This document shows, in pieces, positions 40,898 through 48,336 of a DNA stretch of 64,000 nt. The DNA comes from Nocardia sp. NBC_01329 (lineage in GTDB: Bacteria > Actinomycetota > Actinomycetes > Mycobacteriales > Mycobacteriaceae). Below the pieces are notes generated by a model. That model did not search any database. It worked only from the letters and a program-made list of their open reading frames with translations, and had not been told where the DNA came from. The stretch is taken from contig NZ_CP108381.1 of assembly GCF_035956715.1 (NCBI RefSeq), positions 4,434,001 through 4,498,000 of the forward strand. Direction: 5' to 3'. Each line of letters opens with the position of its first letter. Within the stretch, counting starts at the first letter, position 1. A program made the position numbers and the translations under genes.

Positions 40898-40954
40898 GAG
40901 CTGAGATCGACGACATATATCGCAGGGTGCGGTAGCTGTCGGAAACCGGAGCGA

Positions 40955-41779
40955 CTACCAGGTACGACCGGTGATCAGCTCGAAGGCCTCGACGTATTTG
41001 CTCCGGGTGGCCGCGACAATATCGGCCGGGATCTCGGGACCCGGAGGTTCCTTGTCCCATCCGGTGGAGGTGGCCCAGTCTCGGACGAACTGTTTGTCGA
41101 AGGACCGCTGCGGACGGCCCGGCTCCCATTCGGCAGCCGGCCAGAAACGGGAGGAGTCGGAGGTCAGGAGTTCGTCACCGAGGGTGAGTACATCACCGTC
41201 CCAGCCGAATTCGACCTTGGTATCGGCGATGATCACGCCACGTTCAGCGGCATATGCCGCGCCGCGGGAGTACAGACCGAGCGTGAGGTCACGCAGCCGC
41301 GCGGCGACCTCGGCACCCTCCTGCACCACCACATCGTCGAAAGTCATGGGTTCGTCGTGACCGGTATCGGACATCTTGGTGGTAGGTGTGAAGATCGGTT
41401 CGGGCAGTTTGTCGCCCTCACGCAACCCGTCGGGCAGCCGGATCCCCGAAACGGAGCCGGTGCGCTGATAGTCCTTCCACCCCGAGCCCACCAGGTAGCC
41501 GCGGGCTACGCATTCCACCAGCACCATCTTCAACGGCTTGACCCGGACGGCCCGGCCCGCGAACTCCGGCGGCACGTCCGTGGCGGACAGTACGTGGTTG
41601 GGGATATCGGCGAAGTACTCGAACCACCAGTTGGACAGCTGGGTCAGCAGGGCGCCCTTGTCCGGAATCGGGGTGGGCAGCGAAACGTCGTACACCGAAA
41701 CACGGTCCGAGGCGACCAACAGCAATGTGTCGCCGTCGGTGTACAGGTCACGCACCTTCCCGGCGTGCACATGCTTCAC
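40955..41779 (-). CDS. purC: SAICAR synthase
   Basis: 274 residues. HAGKVRDLYTDGDTLLLVASD at the N-terminus, LVECVARGYLVGSGWKDYQ in the middle and DTKVEFGWDGDVLTLGDELL are the phosphate- and nucleotide-binding motifs of PurC. The enzyme joins CAIR and aspartate with ATP in purine synthesis. It starts at a GTG directly before HAGKV, a little shorter than some relatives. It lies divergent from pepN with 118 bases between them. Confidence 0.93.
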   Translation of the reverse strand: MKHVHAGKVRDLYTDGDTLLLVASDRVSVYDVSLPTPIPDKGALLTQLSNWWFEYFADIPNHVLSATDVPPEFAGRAVRVKPLKMVLVECVARGYLVGSGWKDYQRTGSVSGIRLPDGLREGDKLPEPIFTPTTKMSDTGHDEPMTFDDVVVQEGAEVAARLRDLTLGLYSRGAAYAAERGVIIADTKVEFGWDGDVLTLGDELLTSDSSRFWPAAEWEPGRPQRSFDKQFVRDWATSTGWDKEPPGPEIPADIVAATRSKYVEAFELITGRTW

Positions 41780-41897
41780 GTTGTCGCTCCGATCCTGGTC
41801 GAGTGGCCGGCGAGATCACTCCCGCGCGGGCAACCTTACCCACGTGGCATTGTGGACAGCGCCCGTGCCCGATCAATCGTGTCCTCGAAGGAGCCCG

Positions 41898-44615
41898 ATG
41901 TCCGCACCGAACCTCACCCGCGAACAGGCGATCGAACGCGCCGAGGTTATCTCGGTCGAGAACTACCGCATCGAACTCGACCTGACCGACGGGATGGGCG
42001 AGTCAGGCCCGGAGGCGGTAGCGGAGCGTAACCACGCAGGGCCCTCGTCCGTCCCCGGTGAACACGGGATGGGCGAGTCAGGCCCGGAGGCGGTAGCGGA
42101 GCGTAACCACGCAGAGCCCTCGCCCGGTTCGGAGGAACACCGGGCAGGGAATCCGGGAGAACAGACGTTCCTGTCCCGCAGCACCGTCACCTTCACCGCG
42201 AAACCCGGTTCGTCCACATTCGTCGATATCGTCGCCCGGAGAGTGCGCTCGGCGGTCCTCAACGGGATTCCACTCGATATCGACGGTTACGACGAATCCA
42301 CCGGGATCACCCTGGCCGGTCTGGCCGAGCGTAACGAGCTCGTAGTCGAGGCCGAGTGCGAGTACTCCCATACCGGCGAGGGCCTGCACCGGTTCGTCGA
42401 TCCGGCCGACGACGCGGTCTACCTGTACTCCCAGTTCGAAACCGCCGACGCCAAAAGGATGTTCGCCTGCTTCGACCAGCCGGACCTCAAAGCCACCTTC
42501 GATATCGAGGTCACCGCTCCGTCGGACTGGAAAGTGATCTCCAACGGTGCCGGCTCCGTGGACGGCGGAAAACACCGTTTCGCCACCACCCCGCTCATGA
42601 GCACCTATCTCGTCGCGCTGATCGCCGGTCCCTACGCCGAATGGACCGATACCTACACCGATGATCACGGTACGATCCCGCTCGGCATCTTCTGCCGTGC
42701 CTCGCTGGCCGAACATATGGACGCCGAGCGACTGTTCACCGAGACCAAACAAGGTTTCGGCTTCTACCACAAGAACTTCGGAATCCCCTACGCCTTCGGG
42801 AAATACGACCAGCTGTTCGTACCGGAGTTCAACGCCGGCGCCATGGAGAACGCGGGCGCCGTCACCTTCCTCGAGGACTATGTGTTCCGGTCGAAGGTCA
42901 CCCGGGCCTCCTACGAGCGGCGCGCGGAAACAGTGCTGCACGAGATGGCGCATATGTGGTTCGGCGATCTGGTCACCATGAAGTGGTGGGACGACCTGTG
43001 GCTCAACGAATCCTTCGCGACCTTCGCATCGGTACTGTGCCAAGCCGAGGCCACCGAATACACCAGTGCCTGGACCACTTTCGCCAATGTCGAGAAGTCG
43101 TGGGCCTACCGGCAGGATCAACTGCCCTCCACACATCCGATCGCCGCCGATATCCCCGACCTGGCCGCGGTGGAGGTGAATTTCGACGGCATCACCTATG
43201 CCAAGGGCGCGAGCGTTCTCAAACAACTCGTCGCCTACGTCGGCCTCGATCCGTTCCTGGCCGGGCTGCGCGCCTACTTCGCCGACCACGCCTACGGTAA
43301 TGCCACCTTCGACGATCTGCTCACCGCCCTGGAGAAATCGTCGGGCCGGGACCTGTCCACCTGGGGCGCCCAGTGGCTGAAGACCACAGGCCTCAACATC
43401 CTGCGTCCGGAATTCGAGGTGGATGCCGAAGGCGAATTCACCTCCTTCACGGTGGTCCAGGAAGGGGCCGCGCCCGGCGCCGGTGAACAGCGTGTGCATC
43501 GGCTGGCCATCGGTGTCTACGACGAGCGCGACGGCAAACTGGTGCGCACCCGCCGGGTGGAACTCGACCTCGATGCCGCCGAACGCACCGAAGTGCCCGA
43601 TCTGGTCGGCACCGAACGCGGTAAGTTCGTGCTGGTCAATGATGACGACCTCACCTACTGCTCGGTCCGTCTCGACGCCGATTCACTCGACGTGCTGGTC
43701 AACCGCATCGCCGATATCGCCGAACCGCTCCCCCGCACGCTGGCCTGGTCCGCGGCCTGGGAGATGACCCGGCAGGCCGAATTCCGCGCCCGCGATTTCG
43801 TCGCGCTGGTGCAGCGCGGGATCGGCGCGGAATCCGAGATCGGTGTGGTGCAGCGGTTGCTCATGCAAACCAACACCACGCTGCGCAGCTACGCCGACCC
43901 GGCCTGGGCCGCGGCCACCGGCTGGCCGGAGTACGCGAACCGGCTCCTGGAACTGGCGCGGGAAGCGGACGCCGGGTCCGATCATCAACTCGCGTTCGTC
44001 AACGCGCTCGCGGGAGCGAAACTGTCCCCCTGGCATACCGAGGTGCTGCGCGAACTGCTCGATGGCGACCCCGCCGGAGTCGGTCTGCCCGGACTGACCG
44101 TGGACACCGATCTGCGCTGGAGGTTGATCACCGCCCTCGCCGCGGCCGGGGAGATCGATGCTGACGGCCCCGACACTCCCACCATCGATACCGAACTGCG
44201 CAACGACGAAACGGCCGCCGGTCGGCGTCAGGCGGCCACGGCGGCCACCGCCCGCCCGCTGGCACAGGTCAAGGAATCGGCGTGGGAAACGGTGGTGGGC
44301 GACGATTCGGTGCCCAATATCACGGCACGCTCCATCGTCGGCGGTTTCGCACCGGCGGGGCAGGAGGATCTGCTGGCACCGTTCGTCGGCCGGTACTTCG
44401 ACGAGATCCCCGCGGTCTGGGAGCGCCGGTCCAGTGAGGTTGCGCAGACGGTGGTGGTCGGGCTGTATCCGGCCTGGGATATCAGCGACGAAGCGGTCGC
44501 GCGGGCCGACGAATTCCTCGCGGCCGACCACCCCCCGGCCCTGCGACGACTGGTGAGCGAGGGCAAAGCGGGTATCGAACGTTCGCTGCGCGCCCGCGCC
44601 TTCGACGTCTCCTGA
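41898..44615 (+). CDS. pepN: aminopeptidase N (M1 family)
   Basis: 905 residues, ATG with AAGGAG. It has all M1 motifs: FNAGAMENAGAV near 313 for substrate binding and the zinc site HEMAHMWFGD near 347 with the third ligand in WLNESFATF. A long helical C-terminal domain follows. It removes N-terminal residues from peptides in the cytosol. The N-terminal domain begins LTREQAIERAEVISVENYRI, as in the mycobacterial enzyme (Rv2467). It carries an insertion of about 50 residues made of two 25-residue tandem repeats, absent in my memory of mycobacterial PepN (see repeat entry). It is convergent with the DUF5130 gene. The neighbourhood agrees with Rv2466c-Rv2468c. Confidence 0.95.
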   Translation: MSAPNLTREQAIERAEVISVENYRIELDLTDGMGESGPEAVAERNHAGPSSVPGEHGMGESGPEAVAERNHAEPSPGSEEHRAGNPGEQTFLSRSTVTFTAKPGSSTFVDIVARRVRSAVLNGIPLDIDGYDESTGITLAGLAERNELVVEAECEYSHTGEGLHRFVDPADDAVYLYSQFETADAKRMFACFDQPDLKATFDIEVTAPSDWKVISNGAGSVDGGKHRFATTPLMSTYLVALIAGPYAEWTDTYTDDHGTIPLGIFCRASLAEHMDAERLFTETKQGFGFYHKNFGIPYAFGKYDQLFVPEFNAGAMENAGAVTFLEDYVFRSKVTRASYERRAETVLHEMAHMWFGDLVTMKWWDDLWLNESFATFASVLCQAEATEYTSAWTTFANVEKSWAYRQDQLPSTHPIAADIPDLAAVEVNFDGITYAKGASVLKQLVAYVGLDPFLAGLRAYFADHAYGNATFDDLLTALEKSSGRDLSTWGAQWLKTTGLNILRPEFEVDAEGEFTSFTVVQEGAAPGAGEQRVHRLAIGVYDERDGKLVRTRRVELDLDAAERTEVPDLVGTERGKFVLVNDDDLTYCSVRLDADSLDVLVNRIADIAEPLPRTLAWSAAWEMTRQAEFRARDFVALVQRGIGAESEIGVVQRLLMQTNTTLRSYADPAWAAATGWPEYANRLLELAREADAGSDHQLAFVNALAGAKLSPWHTEVLRELLDGDPAGVGLPGLTVDTDLRWRLITALAAAGEIDADGPDTPTIDTELRNDETAAGRRQAATAATARPLAQVKESAWETVVGDDSVPNITARSIVGGFAPAGQEDLLAPFVGRYFDEIPAVWERRSSEVAQTVVVGLYPAWDISDEAVARADEFLAADHPPALRRLVSEGKAGIERSLRARAFDVS
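41991..42140 (+). repeat. 75-bp tandem repeat, two copies, inside pepN
   Basis: Copies at 41991-42065 and 42066-42140 are in frame and encode two 25-residue units, both beginning GMGESGPEAVAERNHA. The first 49 bases of each are identical; the last third has diverged (PSSVPGEH against PSPGSEEH). The repeat sits in a surface loop of the N-terminal domain between LDLTDG and the strand beginning TFLSRSTV. Confidence 0.92.
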
Positions 44616-44626
44616 TCCGGAACAAC

Positions 44627-44661
44627 GAACGGCGCGTCCCCCGGAGGGGGACGCGCCGTTC
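44627..44661. terminator. 16-bp bidirectional hairpin after pepN
   Basis: Arms 44627-44642 and 44646-44661 are perfectly complementary with a three-base loop. It lies between the convergent pepN and DUF5130 genes and can serve both. Confidence 0.88.
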
Positions 44662-44695
44662 TCGTGTGTTGCGAGCGCGACCGGCCGAACCGGCG

Positions 44696-45160
44696 TCAGC
44701 GGCCGATGGCCGCCGACATCACCCGGACCGCCGAGATCAGCCCGTCGATCAGCTCGCCCTGCCGCAACGAGCTCAACGCGGCGGTGACGCCGAGCTGGCA
44801 CACCCGGTCGTTGGCGCGGTCGGCCACATCCCTACCGGAACGGACCTCCACGGAGTGATCGTTCGGGGAGACGGCGATGAGCACCGAACGCGCCGCCTCC
44901 GGGGTGGTGGGGAACAGCGCGTCCACCGCGGCCGCGGCGTCCGGGCCGAGATCACCGATGAATACGTTGAACCGCACCTTGGTGGCGCGAGTGGCCTCGG
45001 TGAGCACATTGTCCATGGCCAGCCGCTCGTTGTTGTCGAACGGAGCCTCTTTGAACACATCACCGGCCTCGTGCACACCGGAGACCCGGCCGCTGCTGGT
45101 GAGCGCGTATCCGTGCGGCAGGTCGGTTTCGACCACCGCCGGCCAATTAGTACTTGCCAC
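44696..45160 (-). CDS. DUF5130 protein, PRSAF1-like respiratory supercomplex factor
   Basis: 154 residues. The N-terminus reads MASTNWPAVVETDLPHGYA; the core has RFNVFIGDLGPDAAAAVDAL and VLIAVSPNDHSVEVRSG; the end is helical (VCQLGVTAALSSLRQGEL). It has no membrane segment. In mycobacteria the homologous gene (Rv2468c/MSMEG_4692) lies next to pepN; from memory, the M. smegmatis protein was found as a peripheral factor on the cytochrome bcc-aa3 supercomplex. The fold recalls TPM-domain proteins. Its start overlaps the end of ctaJ by 14 bases, so the two are made together. Confidence 0.82.
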   Translation of the reverse strand: MASTNWPAVVETDLPHGYALTSSGRVSGVHEAGDVFKEAPFDNNERLAMDNVLTEATRATKVRFNVFIGDLGPDAAAAVDALFPTTPEAARSVLIAVSPNDHSVEVRSGRDVADRANDRVCQLGVTAALSSLRQGELIDGLISAVRVMSAAIGR

Positions 45161-45440
45161 TTGCCCGGCCTCCGATCAGCGCTGCCTTGGGTGCCTCGAG
45201 GGAGTCGAACGCCACATGCGAGCCGTGCGACGACTCTCCGGCGTCATACGAATGACCGGGACCGGTCACTTCATCGGTGGCACTCCACAGCACCGGAGCG
45301 GCCGTCCACTTCTTGCTCATATCGAAGTGGACCGGCTTCTCACCGGGCAGCGGCTTACCGAGGTACGACAAACCAGCGATTATGAGGTAGATCCCCAGTG
45401 GGATACCGGCGAAAATCGCCACCGTCTCGAGAATGCTCAC
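45147..45440 (-). CDS. ctaJ: CtaJ-like small subunit of aa3-type cytochrome oxidase
   Basis: 97 residues. There is one N-terminal membrane helix (TVAIFAGIPLGIYLIIAGLSY) and then a polar tail with FDMSKKWTAAPVLWSAT and GSHVAFDSLE. Size, topology and place directly upstream of the DUF5130 gene match MSMEG_4693, which I recall as the CtaJ subunit of the actinobacterial oxidase. Other candidates for such a small membrane protein cannot be excluded by sequence alone, but the neighbourhood is strong evidence. Confidence 0.78.
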   Translation of the reverse strand: MSILETVAIFAGIPLGIYLIIAGLSYLGKPLPGEKPVHFDMSKKWTAAPVLWSATDEVTGPGHSYDAGESSHGSHVAFDSLEAPKAALIGGRASGKY

Positions 45441-45573
45441 CCGCTAAAGGTAGACGATCCTCTGTAGTAGTTCACCGAGGGATAGGCGGTGTCGACATAG
45501 ACATCCCCCACACCCCACCTGTCACCAGCAAGCCGCATGCCACTTCCACGAACAAGCCCGCCTCTCGCCTTCA

Positions 45574-45604
45574 CACGCGGGCCCGACTACCCCCGCCCCG
45601 CGTG
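45574..45604 (-). terminator. weak hairpin downstream of glbO
   Basis: 8-bp arms CACGCGGG (45574-45581) and CCCGCGTG (45597-45604) with a 15-base loop, in the 249-base gap between glbO's stop (45690) and ctaJ's start (45440). I see no gene in this gap. The rest must hold the ctaJ promoter, which I cannot place. Confidence 0.45.
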
Positions 45605-45689
45605 AGCCCCTTCGCCAACCGGCCGCGACGCCCTGCCACCCCTGTTGCACGACCCGCGCCCCGCGCTTCGCCATGTAGGGTCCACCCCC

Positions 45690-46121
45690 TCACCAGGCCG
45701 CATTTACCAGCGAGTTCGCCGCCATTTCGAGATAGTCGAGCAGCTGGCGCCGGTGCTCGTCGTCGAGAGCTTCCGGTTCGATCTCGGCGACGGCGATGCG
45801 CATACAGCGCAACCAGGCGTCCCGCTGGACCGGGCCGATCTCGAAGGGCATATGCCGCATCCGCAGTCGCGGATGGCCGCGTTCGTCGGAGTAGGTGCGG
45901 GGACCGCCCCAGTACTGTTCGAGGAACATGCGTAACCGGCGTTCAGCCGGACCCAGGTCTTCTTCCGGATACATCGGGCGCAGTACCTCGTCGGCGGCGA
46001 CCTCGCGGTAGAAAACGGCCACCAACCGGTGGAAGGTCTCCGCCCCGCCGACGGCGTCGTAGAAAGAGAGCGTGGCCTGTTCGCCCGCCGGAGTACCCGA
46101 AGCCGCGTTACCCGAAGTCAT
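45690..46121 (-). CDS. glbO: group II truncated haemoglobin
   Basis: 143 residues from ATG at 46121 (GAGAGGG upstream); the frame is open further upstream from a GTG at 46217, but that part looks noncoding. SFYDAVGGAETFHRLVAVFY, the distal and CD regions (YPEEDLGPAERRLRMFLEQYWGG, given here as the GlbO-type signature around residues 48-70), the proximal His in RMRHMPFEI and the Trp in QRDAWLRCM are all present. GlbO binds oxygen and protects respiration under stress. It lies close to the oxidase-associated genes, as Rv2470 does in M. tuberculosis. Confidence 0.92.
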   Translation of the reverse strand: MTSGNAASGTPAGEQATLSFYDAVGGAETFHRLVAVFYREVAADEVLRPMYPEEDLGPAERRLRMFLEQYWGGPRTYSDERGHPRLRMRHMPFEIGPVQRDAWLRCMRIAVAEIEPEALDDEHRRQLLDYLEMAANSLVNAAW

Positions 46122-46375
46122 GAACCCTCTCGTTTCGCCGGATGCGCCGTCCATTGTGCCCGCGCCGGCACGGGTTCGCAGATTCGCCGCCCCCAGCACC
46201 GGCGCGACAGCTCGCACCTGGCGTTTCCGGCTCGGTAGCCGCCGGACTTCGCTTCAACGACAGTTAACCGGCCATTGTGCAAAATAACCGTGCGCTGCGG
46301 GCCTTTCCATGGTCAACTGGTTTCTGTCTCTGCCGAGATACCATATGATCTTGAAACGCAGAATTTGGGGTCGAC

Positions 46376-47119
46376 ATGAAGCAACGGACCGGCGCCCGAT
46401 CACCGGAGGCGATACGCCACCGACAACTGAAGCCCGCCGACGTCCACGCTCGTGGGTCGGGGGCTCTTCCGCTGCAACTGCTGTCCGATCACGTGCTGTC
46501 CGATCACGCGGCCAACCGGCACCATGTCGATACCGCTTCTCACCCCGAATCCCGTTCCGAGAGCGGTTGCGCTCCCCATCTCGCCACACCGCAGCAGATC
46601 AGCTGGCTGAAACGCCGCGTGCTGCTGCTCAACGCCACGTACGAGCCGCTCACGGCACTCACTGCCCGTCGCGCGATCGTGCTGCTGGTCTGTGACAAGG
46701 CCGATGCGGTGCACCACGACCCCACCGGGCCCGTTCTGCATTCCGCCGGAGCCGCTGTAGCGATTCCGTCGGTCATCCGGCTGCGTACCTATGTCCGTGT
46801 CCCCTACCGCGCCCGCGTCCCGATGACCCGAGCGGCTCTCATGCAGCGCGACCGGTACCGCTGCGGGTATTGCGGCGGCAAGGCCGAAACCATAGACCAC
46901 GTCATCCCACGCAGCCGCGGTGGTGAGCACAGCTGGGAGAACTGCGTCGCGAGTTGTGCGCCTTGCAACCATCGCAAGGCCGACAAACTGCTCAGCGAAC
47001 TGGGTTGGACGCTGCGTGCCCCCCTCGTCTCCCCCAGGGGCCCGCATTGGCGTCTGCTGTCCACGGTAAACGAGCTGGACCCGGTCTGGCTGCAATACCT
47101 GGGCGAGGGCGCGGCCTGA
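46376..47119 (+). CDS. HNH endonuclease family protein
   Basis: 247 residues. The N-terminal ~75 residues are poorly conserved in character and an internal start near WLKRRVLLLNATYEPL is possible. The C-terminal HNH domain has CGYCGGKAETIDHVIPRSRG with HSWENCVASCAPCNHRK, giving two CxxC zinc pairs and the His of DHV. Such proteins are common single chromosomal genes in actinobacteria and often lie near glbO. No partner methylase or toxin immunity gene is adjacent, so a restriction or toxin role has no support here. It is divergent from glbO. Confidence 0.85.
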   Translation: MKQRTGARSPEAIRHRQLKPADVHARGSGALPLQLLSDHVLSDHAANRHHVDTASHPESRSESGCAPHLATPQQISWLKRRVLLLNATYEPLTALTARRAIVLLVCDKADAVHHDPTGPVLHSAGAAVAIPSVIRLRTYVRVPYRARVPMTRAALMQRDRYRCGYCGGKAETIDHVIPRSRGGEHSWENCVASCAPCNHRKADKLLSELGWTLRAPLVSPRGPHWRLLSTVNELDPVWLQYLGEGAA

Positions 47120-47153
47120 CGCGTCGACTGCGCGGCGGCCGCCGGCAACGACG

Positions 47154-47888
47154 TCATGGCCCCGTAGTCGGGGTCAGCGAGAACCCCCCGGTTCTCCGGC
47201 GTGCGACCGAGCCGTAGCGCGCGTCCAACCGGAGCCAGGTATTGCTCGCACGTACCCGGACCAGTTCACCGGACGGGATCCGCTCGGCATCCGCTCGTTC
47301 TCCCGCGTGCGGGACGAAGTCCATCGCGGTCAGCGCGAAGACCACCCGCATCGGCACCTGGACCCGAACCTCCCCGGCCGAGACGGTCAGCACGGTCTGG
47401 TCCAGCAGCGAGGCCGGGGGACCGTATTCGGAGCCGTGCTCCTTCGCCAGATCGGCCCCGCGTTCGGCCAGTTCGACCAGGGTGCGCGCGGGCAGGTCGT
47501 CGACATGGCCGAACCCGGTGTCCGGCGGCAGCGCGCCCCGCCATGCCGAATCGAGCGAATAGCCCAAGTCGATCGGCCCGACCGCGGCAAGGCCGGCGAG
47601 GACGGTGTCCGCGCCGACCGTCACATCGTCCACGGCCAGATCGGCGGTCACTGTCCGGGTCGCCAGCGCCTCGAAACCGGTGGCGACCCAGGCCGCCACC
47701 AGGCCGGTGCCGCGGCGACGCAGCCGTACCACCACCGCCGGGTCGAGTCGCTGCGCCCGAGTGAGGAAGGTGGCCAGATTCTCGCGTTCTGCCGGGTCCG
47801 ATACAGACAGGGTCCGCTGGTCGATTATCACGATCGGACCGGCACCGCCGAACCGCTCATTCGGCGATCCACTGGGCGAGATAGTCAC
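47154..47888 (-). CDS. conserved hypothetical protein, Rv2474c-like position
   Basis: 244 residues from GTG at 47888; this start overlaps the thioesterase gene by 32 bases, so a later start (for example the Val in GPIVIIDQRTL) is possible. It has no membrane segment. Conserved-looking parts are NLATFLTRAQRLDPAVVVRL and RVVFALTAMDFVPHAG; the middle is Ala/Asp/Val-rich. I do not recognise a fold. The order gdh-thioesterase-this gene equals Rv2476c-Rv2475c-Rv2474c. It is probably in one operon with both. Confidence 0.75.
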   Translation of the reverse strand: MTISPSGSPNERFGGAGPIVIIDQRTLSVSDPAERENLATFLTRAQRLDPAVVVRLRRRGTGLVAAWVATGFEALATRTVTADLAVDDVTVGADTVLAGLAAVGPIDLGYSLDSAWRGALPPDTGFGHVDDLPARTLVELAERGADLAKEHGSEYGPPASLLDQTVLTVSAGEVRVQVPMRVVFALTAMDFVPHAGERADAERIPSGELVRVRASNTWLRLDARYGSVARRRTGGFSLTPTTGP

Positions 47889-48336
47889 GTTCGGGACCGG
47901 TGAGCCGGCGCAGCCGCTGGGTCTCGATATCGAACGCCGCCAGCTGTGTGGTCGCGGTGACCGCCGCGGGCGATTCGGGCGCGGCGCCCGCAGCCCGCAC
48001 CTCGTAGGCGACGGTGAAGTCGACCGCCCGCAACTGCTCGATCCACATGGCGATATCGAGTGGCGTGTCCTCGTGCCGCAGTTGGCCGCGGTACTTCACG
48101 TGCAGATCCGCCAGCACACAGCCGTTGCGCAATGCCACAGTCGGCCGGTCGTCCTCGAACAGCCAGGGGATCCGGGCCTCTTCCAGCAGCGTCACCATTC
48201 GAGCGTGGTTGACGTGCTGGAAGACGTCCATATCGGACCACCGCACGTGCACAGCGGTATGGAACCGACGCGGCGGTGCCGCGACGGGCACCTCCACATC
48301 GGGACTCGTTCCGTTGCGGGGAGCAGCGTTCGTCAC
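47857..48336 (-). CDS. acyl-CoA thioesterase (4HBT hot-dog fold)
   Basis: 159 residues, GTG with GGAGG seven bases upstream; GTGA overlaps the gdh stop. VRWSDMDVFQHVNHARMVTL is the 4HBT catalytic motif (WxDxDxxxHVNN type), where the Asp is the general base. ALRNGCVLADLHVKYRGQL follows. It hydrolyses acyl-CoA thioesters; the chain-length preference cannot be read from the sequence. It matches the Rv2475c position. Confidence 0.88.
   Translation of the reverse strand: MTNAAPRNGTSPDVEVPVAAPPRRFHTAVHVRWSDMDVFQHVNHARMVTLLEEARIPWLFEDDRPTVALRNGCVLADLHVKYRGQLRHEDTPLDIAMWIEQLRAVDFTVAYEVRAAGAAPESPAAVTATTQLAAFDIETQRLRRLTGPERDYLAQWIAE

Noticed and set aside
46376..47119. HNH protein as a toxin or restriction enzyme of the secretion locus
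   Set aside because: It lies 16 kb from the locus in conserved housekeeping surroundings, with no immunity or methylase gene.
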